From Mycolicibacter terrae (GTDB lineage: Bacteria > Actinomycetota > Actinomycetes > Mycobacteriales > Mycobacteriaceae): 64,000 nt of DNA. Made by a program: the position numbers and the translations under genes. Under the pieces are notes generated by a model that did not search any database, had not been told where the DNA came from, and saw only the letters and a list, made by a program, of their open reading frames with translations. Below, one piece after another: positions 58,526-64,000 of the stretch; position 1 is the stretch's first letter; the number at the start of each line of letters is the position of its first letter. Where the stretch lies: contig NZ_AP022564.1 in assembly GCF_010727125.1 (NCBI RefSeq), positions 2,170,001 to 2,234,000 of the forward strand, given 5' to 3'.

Positions 58526-60601
58526 GTGGGTAGGCACAGTTTCCCCGGCCCGGACGATTTCGATGAGGACCCACTGGGACGCGGCGAGTCCGACTACGGC
58601 GACGACGACACGGCATCACCGGATCCGTTCGGCTTCGGCGACCCGGACGACGACGAGTACGTCGACGACTATCACGACGCGTTCTACGACGACTCGTTCG
58701 GCGGCGAAACGGGCTATGCCGCCGACCCGGCCCAGTACATGCGGCGAGGCGGCCCTGACGAAGAGGAAACTCGTTACCGCACCGGGCCTTTCGGCGCGGT
58801 TGATGCTCAGTCCGGCGAAGCGTCGGCCGTCGGGCGGGAGGAGCCGCGCGGCGGTCACCGCAACCTGGACCGGTGGCGCCGGCACCGCAACGACACCGGC
58901 CGCCGCGGTGTCAGCGTCGGTGTGATCGCAGCGCTGGTGGCGGTGATCGTCGTGGTCGGCGGGGTGATCCTGTGGCGCTTCTTCGGCAACTCGCTGTCGC
59001 ATCGGTCCGCCGTGGCCGCCGGCGCCTGCGCCGAGGGTGACCTGACGGTCGCCGTCATCGCGGACCCCTCGATCGCCGATCACGTGCAGGGCTTCGCCGA
59101 CCGGTTCAACAAGACCGCCAAGCCGGTGGGCGATCGCTGCGTGTCGGTACAGGTCAAACCGGTGGACTCCGACGCCGTCATCAGTGGTTTCATCGGTGAA
59201 TGGCCGGCACAGCTGGGTCAGCGCCCGGCACTGTGGATTCCGGGCAGCTCGATTTCGGCGGCCCGCCTGCGGGCCTCCGCGGGCCAGGAAACCGTCAGCG
59301 ATACTCGTTCCCTGGTCACCTCGCCGGTGCTGCTGGCGGTCCGGCCCGAACTCGAGCCCGCGCTGCAGAAACAGAGCTGGGCGAGCCTGCCCGAGTTGCA
59401 GACCGATCCCGACGGTTTGGGCCGGCTCGGACTTCCCGGCTGGGGGCAGCTGCGGCTGGCGCTGCCGATCGGCGGCAACGGCGATGCGGCTTTCCTGGCC
59501 GGCGAGGCCGTGGCGGCCGGCGCCGCCCCGAAAAGCGCCCCCGCCACCGACGGGACGCCGGCGGTGCACCGGCTGGCCGGCGCACAGCCCCAACTCGCCG
59601 ACAACTCGCTGGCTGAGGCGCTGAACGTCCTGCTGCGCCAAGGCGATCCGGCCGCTGCCCCGGTACACGCGGTGGTGACCACCGAGCAGCAACTGTTCAC
59701 CCGGGGGCAATCCTTGTCGGATCCGGCGCGCACGCTCGGTTCCTGGCTGCCACCGGGGCCGGTGCCGGTCGCCGACTACCCCACCGTCTTGCTCGCCGGG
59801 TCCTGGCTGTCGCAGGAACAGGTCAGCGCCGCCAGTGAGTTCGCCCGCTTCGCCCGCAAGCCGGACCAGCTCGCGGAGCTGGCCAAGGCCGGATTCCGGG
59901 TGGAGGGCGTCGCCCCGCCGAGCAGTGAGGTCACCGACTTTCCGGCGGTGTCGGACACCCTTTCGGTAGGCGACGACGCGATGCGGGCCACCCTGGCCAA
60001 TGCGCTCAGCACCCTGCCGGGCAGTTCGGCGGTGACGATCATGCTCGACGGGTCCATGACCACCGATGAGGGCGGCAAGACCCGGCTGGCCCACGTAATC
60101 GCCGCCCTGGATCAACGGATCAGGGCGCTACCGCCGAACTCCGCCGTGGGCCTGTGGACCTTTGACGGGGTGGAGGGCCGCAACGTGGTCACCGCCGGCC
60201 CGCTGGAGGAACCGGTCAACGGCGGCACCCGGGCCGAGACCTTGGTCGGAGAGCTCGATGCCCTGAGCTCGACCTCCGGCGGCGCGGTGTCGTTCACCAC
60301 CCTGCGGCTGGTCTACAACCAGGCGCTGGCCAACTACCGTGCCGGGCAAACCAACTCGGTGCTGGTGATCACCGCCGGCCCGCACACCGACCGGACGCTG
60401 GACGGCCCCGGACTGCAGGAGTTCATCCGGGCGAACACCGACCCCGAGCGCCCGGTCGCCGTCAACGTCATCGACTTCGGCGCGGACGCCGATCAGGCGA
60501 CGTGGCAGTCGGTGGCTCAACTGTCCGGCGGCACCTATCAGAACCTCCGCGGGGCGAACACCCCCGAGCTGGCCGCGGCGCTGAACACGCTGCTGGGCTG
60601 A
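58526..60601 (+). CDS. Membrane protein with extracellular solute-binding-like and VWA domains
   Basis: The 691-residue protein has a strongly acidic cytoplasmic N-terminus (residues 1-120, many Asp/Glu). One membrane helix is near 135-155 (VGVIAALVAVIVVVGGVILW). An extracellular solute-binding-like domain covers about 160-470 (DLTVAVIADPSIADHVQGFADRF-like). A von Willebrand A domain covers about 500-690, where the metal site VTIMLDGSMTTDEGGKT reads Asp-x-Ser-x-Thr in modified form. Size matches Rv1836c (677 residues). The start is GTG 58526. The role is unknown. Confidence 0.87.
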   Translation: MGRHSFPGPDDFDEDPLGRGESDYGDDDTASPDPFGFGDPDDDEYVDDYHDAFYDDSFGGETGYAADPAQYMRRGGPDEEETRYRTGPFGAVDAQSGEASAVGREEPRGGHRNLDRWRRHRNDTGRRGVSVGVIAALVAVIVVVGGVILWRFFGNSLSHRSAVAAGACAEGDLTVAVIADPSIADHVQGFADRFNKTAKPVGDRCVSVQVKPVDSDAVISGFIGEWPAQLGQRPALWIPGSSISAARLRASAGQETVSDTRSLVTSPVLLAVRPELEPALQKQSWASLPELQTDPDGLGRLGLPGWGQLRLALPIGGNGDAAFLAGEAVAAGAAPKSAPATDGTPAVHRLAGAQPQLADNSLAEALNVLLRQGDPAAAPVHAVVTTEQQLFTRGQSLSDPARTLGSWLPPGPVPVADYPTVLLAGSWLSQEQVSAASEFARFARKPDQLAELAKAGFRVEGVAPPSSEVTDFPAVSDTLSVGDDAMRATLANALSTLPGSSAVTIMLDGSMTTDEGGKTRLAHVIAALDQRIRALPPNSAVGLWTFDGVEGRNVVTAGPLEEPVNGGTRAETLVGELDALSSTSGGAVSFTTLRLVYNQALANYRAGQTNSVLVITAGPHTDRTLDGPGLQEFIRANTDPERPVAVNVIDFGADADQATWQSVAQLSGGTYQNLRGANTPELAAALNTLLG

Positions 60602-60610
60602 TCCCGCCCG

Positions 60611-62824
60611 TTAGGCGCCCAGGGCGTCGAGGATCTGCTGCGGGATGACGTCCACCAGCTGGGTGATCATGCCGCCGAAGGATCCGACGCTGATGTCGGC
60701 CAGGTCCAGGTTCCCCAGGCCCAGGCTGTCGAGCAGATCGGTCAGGTTCAGGTCCAGCGGGGGAATCAGGTCACCCAGGTTCAGCGGCAGGTCGTCGAGA
60801 CCCAGGCCGCTGATCAGGCCACCCAGGTCCAGGCCGTTGAGCAGGCCGGTGATGTCGATGCCGCCTAGGCCCAATCCGCTCAGCAGTTCGCTCAGCGACA
60901 GGTCGCCGGTCGACGCCGGGAAGCCCAGCGCCTCCAGCACCCCGCCGACGGTCAGGTCCTGACCGGGCACGATCCCCAGATCGCCGAGCAGGCCGCCGAG
61001 GGTCAGGTCGTTCGACGACAGACCCAGGTCACCGAGCAGGCCGCCGATCGACAGGCCGCTACCGTCCAACCCCAGATCGCCGAGCAGGCCGCCGATCGTC
61101 AGGCCGCCGGGTGTCGAACCCAAGACGTCGAGCAGATCACCGACGGTCAGGCCGTTGCCGTCCAGACCCAGGTCGCCGAGCAGGTCACCGATCGTCGTGC
61201 CGGCCCCGGAGAGTCCCAGCGCGCCCAGCAGGTCATCGAGTGTCAGGCCGGCGGTGTTCAGCCCCAGGCCAGCGAGCAGATCGTCGAGGCCCAGGCTGGC
61301 GGGCGTGATACCCAGTGCACTGAACAGGCCGTCGAGCAGGCCGCCGATGCTCGGGGCGGTGGAAGGTATGAGGGCGCTGATAGTGGTGATGAGAAGGCTG
61401 ACCGCCCCGGTCACCACGCCGTTCAACGGAATGCCGAACGCGCTCAGCACGCCCTCCAGAGCCGACGTCAGCAAACTGACCACGCTCCCGCCGGGCAGTG
61501 CATCGCCGGCGCCCAGGCCGATCAGGCTGAGCAGCAGATCCGGGCTGACCGTGCTCGTCGGGTCCAGGCCCAGCGAACCGAGCAGCGCGTTCAACATCGT
61601 CGTCGACACCGATGTGCTCGGGTCGAGCCCCAGCGCGCCGAGCAGACTGTTGATCACTTCCGGCGTCAGCGTGCTGTTCGAATCCAGGCCCAGCGAGTTC
61701 AGCAGTTCGGTCAGCACCGCCGGCGAGATCACACCGCCCGGGTCCAGTCCCAGCGAACTCAACAGGCCGTTCACCACGTCCGTCGACACCCCGCCGGCCG
61801 GGTCGAGCCCGAGCGTACCGAGCAGGCTGTTGAGCATGGTCGCCGACAGCGCGTTCGCCGGGTCCAGCCCCACCAGGGCCAGCAGGCTGGCCGGCGACAG
61901 CAGCGTCGTCGGGTCGATACCGAATGCGCTCAGCACGCTGCTCAGCGGCAGATTGTTCAGGTCGACGCCGGTGTCCAGGCCCAGTCCGTTCAAGACGCCG
62001 GTCAGGCCGAGGCTGCCCAACCCGAGGTTGCCGAGCCCCAGGAATCCCAGCAGCCCGCCCAGGTCGGTGATCCCGCTGCCGAGGTTGAGCAGGTCGCCCA
62101 GCCCGTCGTCGCTGATGCCCAGTTCACTGAGCAGGCTGCCGAGGGTCAGGTTGCCCAGCCCGAGCTGATCGATCAGGTTCTGCAGGTCCAGGTTGGTCAG
62201 GTCCACGTTGCCCAGTCCCAGGGCGTTGAGCAACTGGACCAGGTTGAGGTTCACCTCCAGGTTCTGCACCGGGGCGAGCACGCCGTTGAGCACCGGGATG
62301 TTGATGATGCCGCCGAGCAGGCTGACGTTCTGGGCACCGTTGAGGTAGGCGTCGGCGATGGTGGCCGGCGCGCTGAACAGCCCGGAGAAGTCCCCGCCGG
62401 CCATCTGGGCCGCGGCGTTGCTGATCGCCTGGGAGGTCAGCGCCTGCGCGCCCATGCTGGCGATCGCCAGTTCGAGGCCGGGCGGCAGCTGCACCGAGAC
62501 TGTCGCCGGCAGCTCGGAGATATCGGTGGTGATGGTCGGAGTGATGCTGGTGAATGCGCTGATCACTCCGAACGGGTCGGTGAACAGCTTGCCGAAGACC
62601 GCCGTGATGGCGCCCCAGTCGGCGTTGTCACTGATGTTGGTCAGGTTCGCGGTGGTGTGGGTGAACAGATCCGACCAGGCATCGGTCAGCTGCACGGCAT
62701 GGAACTCGGCGCCGGTGGCCGGGAGCAGCGGTGTGACCGGCGCGATCGGCGCGACCGCGATGATGCCGGCGCCCGCGACGGCGATGCCGGCGGTGAGGTA
62801 CGGGCGAAGCGCAAGTTGCTGCAT
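60611..62824 (-). CDS. Large secreted Leu/Gly-rich repeat protein
   Basis: The 737-residue protein has a signal peptide (residues 1 to about 30, YLTAGIAVAGAGIIAVAPIAP). The body is built of short Leu-rich repeats. About seven 20-residue units of the type LLGSLGLDP-x-x-x-VS-x-x-x-LN lie near 285-435. A second set of 18-19 residue units (GLTIGGLLGDLGLDGS) lies near 508-628. The end is VDVIPQQILDALGA. The composition is mostly Leu, Gly, Asp and Ser with no Cys. GGAGAG precedes ATG 62824. It is divergent from the secreted gene at 63177. I know no assigned function. A surface or fibrous role is a guess. Confidence 0.75.
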   Translation of the reverse strand: MQQLALRPYLTAGIAVAGAGIIAVAPIAPVTPLLPATGAEFHAVQLTDAWSDLFTHTTANLTNISDNADWGAITAVFGKLFTDPFGVISAFTSITPTITTDISELPATVSVQLPPGLELAIASMGAQALTSQAISNAAAQMAGGDFSGLFSAPATIADAYLNGAQNVSLLGGIINIPVLNGVLAPVQNLEVNLNLVQLLNALGLGNVDLTNLDLQNLIDQLGLGNLTLGSLLSELGISDDGLGDLLNLGSGITDLGGLLGFLGLGNLGLGSLGLTGVLNGLGLDTGVDLNNLPLSSVLSAFGIDPTTLLSPASLLALVGLDPANALSATMLNSLLGTLGLDPAGGVSTDVVNGLLSSLGLDPGGVISPAVLTELLNSLGLDSNSTLTPEVINSLLGALGLDPSTSVSTTMLNALLGSLGLDPTSTVSPDLLLSLIGLGAGDALPGGSVVSLLTSALEGVLSAFGIPLNGVVTGAVSLLITTISALIPSTAPSIGGLLDGLFSALGITPASLGLDDLLAGLGLNTAGLTLDDLLGALGLSGAGTTIGDLLGDLGLDGNGLTVGDLLDVLGSTPGGLTIGGLLGDLGLDGSGLSIGGLLGDLGLSSNDLTLGGLLGDLGIVPGQDLTVGGVLEALGFPASTGDLSLSELLSGLGLGGIDITGLLNGLDLGGLISGLGLDDLPLNLGDLIPPLDLNLTDLLDSLGLGNLDLADISVGSFGGMITQLVDVIPQQILDALGA
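61520..61960. repeat. 60-bp in-frame repeat array inside the secreted protein gene
   Basis: Seven consecutive 60-bp units, best seen from 61561 to 61920, share a start GGTCCAGGCCCAGCG or close variant and encode the 20-residue protein repeats. A second array with about 54-57 bp period lies at 60940-61300. Such arrays readily change copy number. Confidence 0.85.
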
Positions 62825-63176
62825 GATCTCTCCTCAGTGTGATCCCCGTCACCGTTCAAGTGAGACCAGCTTAAACTAATTTCTTGTCACACATGAGAGT
62901 TCACTGATTTTTCGCCGACGTAACTGTTTCGAAAGCCAAGGGTCTCGCTATACTGCCCCACCCCGACACGAGCAGCGGTCGACCCGAGCGGTGCCCGGAA
63001 TCGCCCGGGCGCCGCTCGGGTCGACCGCTGCGTGTCATTACATACCGATTCCCCGCGGCACGCAGCTAAATTGCACAAAATGTGATTGTTTTTATTCAGG
63101 CTTCCCCCAGACTTCTGCTCAGGGTAGGTTTTCCCTCGGTAACTTAATAGCGGCACAACACTTTTGGGGGGAATCA
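62825..63176. promoter_or_regulatory. Divergent intergenic region of two secreted protein genes
   Basis: These 352 bp contain no gene. The left part carries AT-rich DNA likely to hold the minus-strand promoter. The centre is a 72-bp palindrome. The right part (63040-63160) is AT-rich with TTGCACAAAATGTGATTG-type sequence and TTAATAG near 63144, which may be the promoter of the gene at 63177. Confidence 0.4.
62965..63036. other. Long near-perfect palindrome (27-bp stem, 6-nt loop)
   Basis: Arms 62972-62998 and 63005-63031 pair at 26 of 27 positions, and the one mismatch is a G-U wobble in RNA. The loop is AATCGC. Outer GACAC/GTGTC extends the stem by 5 bp with a 2-nt bulge. It lies between divergent genes, so it is not an ordinary gene-end terminator. 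It has no U tract. It could be a protein-binding dyad, a small RNA or a remnant of a transposon end. Confidence 0.85.
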
Positions 63177-63770
63177 ATGGTCGGACAGCATGTGTCTCGG
63201 ATCGATGCGGTGGCAGGTATCGCCCTGCTGTGGACCGGGTTCATGGTCACCAGCCCGATTGCGCCGCACACCTCGCCCGAACCGACCACGGCTGCGGTCG
63301 AACTCACGGCGGTGGCCACTCCGGACCCCGGCGACTTCTTGGGACTGGGGCAGTTCGCTGCCCAGATGGTCGAGGTCAACGAGCTGGTCGGCCGTTTCGT
63401 GCAGTACGTCCCCGATGTCCTCAATCAGCAGTTCACCGGCCTGAACGATGTGGTGAACTCGTCGCTCGCCGATCTCGACTGGTCGGACCTGGGTGCGAGC
63501 ATGAACGCGCTCGGCGCGAACCTCGATGAGTGGGAGCAGGGGTTCTGGGCGCAGATGTGGCAGTTCGCCGAGAACATGGACACCGATCCCACTACCGGCG
63601 AACTGGTGCCGAGCCTGTGCAACATCCTCAACGTGCTCGGCAACGACCTGTCGAACCAGTTCCAGGTCATGGTGGCCGGGATCAACGACATGGGCAGCGA
63701 ACTGTCGGCTCAGTTCCAGAACGCGATGGACGGGCTGGACGGATTCTTCGACGGACTCGGCGGCCTCTGA
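63177..63770 (+). CDS. Small secreted protein of unknown function
   Basis: The 197-residue protein has an N-terminal signal (residues 8-30, VAGIALLWTGFMVTSPIAPH). The mature region is acidic and helical with repeated Asp, Asn, Leu and Phe (FAAQMVEVNELVGRFVQYVPD, NQQFTGLNDVVNSSLADLDW) and a single Cys. It ends in a heptad-like tail (AQFQNAMDGLDGFFDGLGG). GGGGGGA precedes ATG 63177 at 4 bases. Its N-terminal signal and helical tail style recall the other secreted proteins in this region. No family recognised. Confidence 0.72.
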   Translation: MVGQHVSRIDAVAGIALLWTGFMVTSPIAPHTSPEPTTAAVELTAVATPDPGDFLGLGQFAAQMVEVNELVGRFVQYVPDVLNQQFTGLNDVVNSSLADLDWSDLGASMNALGANLDEWEQGFWAQMWQFAENMDTDPTTGELVPSLCNILNVLGNDLSNQFQVMVAGINDMGSELSAQFQNAMDGLDGFFDGLGGL

Positions 63771-63783
63771 GCCGGTCCCCCGC

Positions 63784-63813
63784 GCCTGGGCCCGGACGCT
63801 TCCGGGCTCAGGC
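63784..63813. terminator. Bidirectional terminator hairpin
   Basis: GCCTGGGCCCGG and CCGGGCTCAGGC pair at 11 of 12 positions with a 6-nt loop. It lies between the convergent stops at 63770 and 63808 and overlaps the gcvP stop codon. Confidence 0.65.
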
Positions 63814-64000
63814 GTAGGCCTCCACCGGCGGGCAGGAGCAGACCAGGTTGCGGTCGCCGAACGCACCGTCGATCCGGCGAACCGGGGGCCAGACCTTCGG
63901 GCGGAAGTCGCGCCCCAGCGGATAGGCGGCGTGCTCGCGGGTGTACGGGTGCTCCCACTTGTCGACCATCAGGCACTCGGCGGTGTGCGGGGCACCCCGC
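63808..64000 (-). CDS. gcvP: Glycine dehydrogenase (decarboxylating), C-terminal end
   Basis: Only the last 63 codons are inside the window. The C-terminal segment ends in [20 protein letters not shown] then PPVEAYA, the invariant end of glycine-cleavage P-protein, preceded by [20 protein letters not shown] and AAYPLGRDF. GcvP is the PLP-dependent decarboxylase of the glycine cleavage complex. The N-terminal 900 residues lie beyond 64000. Rv1832 (gcvB) sits in the same neighbourhood in M. tuberculosis, near glcB. Confidence 0.95.
   Translation of the reverse strand, partial: RGAPHTAECLMVDKWEHPYTREHAAYPLGRDFRPKVWPPVRRIDGAFGDRNLVCSCPPVEAYA

Noticed and set aside
61520..61960. CRISPR-like 60-bp periodicity
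   Set aside because: The period is the 20-codon unit of an in-frame protein repeat, not repeats with unique spacers.

Overview
The window is a high-GC actinobacterial chromosome segment that is almost certainly from the genus Mycobacterium in the broad sense. It carries antigen 85 (fbpB), apa/MPT32, bfrA with an IdeR-type iron box, an ndh-2 gene, malate synthase G and a blaI-blaR pair. Much of it follows the gene order of the M. tuberculosis Rv1832-Rv1894c region, in inverted orientation. The species cannot be fixed from sequence alone. It is not M. tuberculosis, because oxyR is intact here, urease is absent and several genes differ. Orthologue names (Rv numbers) are from memory of family size and order, not from a search.

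Layout. 1-645 is the 3' end of a nitronate monooxygenase. 659-4875 (minus) is a five-gene MoxR operon with start/stop overlaps. 4963-7440 (minus) is zwf-gnd2, the oxidative pentose phosphate pathway. 7494-11687 holds small secreted, YceI, membrane and SRPBCC genes and fbpB. 11691-16248 (minus) holds a CocE-type hydrolase, an AhpD-like protein and an MFS transporter with a frameshift. 16304-17961 is an iron-storage cluster (bfrA, an unknown gene, bfd) around an IdeR-like box. 18768-21010 is oxyR divergent from ahpC-ahpD. 21030-26253 carries DUF1810, lldD2, a HhH protein, a ferredoxin reductase and a thiolase-like protein.

26322-30365 is an accessory module lying between genes that are neighbours in M. 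tuberculosis (Rv1867 and Rv1866). It has a membrane TIR protein with a PknH-like extracellular sensor domain, divergently paired with a membrane protein that joins Rossmann/RCK-like domains to a prokaryotic RyR domain. This is the best candidate for an undescribed signalling or defence system. A 16-bp imperfect direct repeat brackets it. A phosphoketolase gene (32825-35230) follows in a second accessory slot.

35236-44501 carries MmpS-like, CPBP protease, adhA, a GlsB/YeaQ-like gene, apa, modABC, an SDR, ndh and a thioesterase, plus a tandem array of about 57-bp hairpin repeats. 44626-48367 is blaI-blaR, gnd1 and lipZ. 48371-50582 is a pair of secreted histidine-phosphatase-like paralogues with altered catalytic residues. 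51441-56195 is guaB1, two CNNM/CBS transporters and a glycosylase-like gene. 56245-60601 is glcB and a VWA membrane protein. 60611-63770 is a pair of divergent secreted proteins, one very repetitive, separated by a 27-bp-stem palindrome. The window ends in the 3' end of gcvP (minus). Many starts follow a TANNNT box by 6-8 nt, the usual mycobacterial leaderless arrangement.
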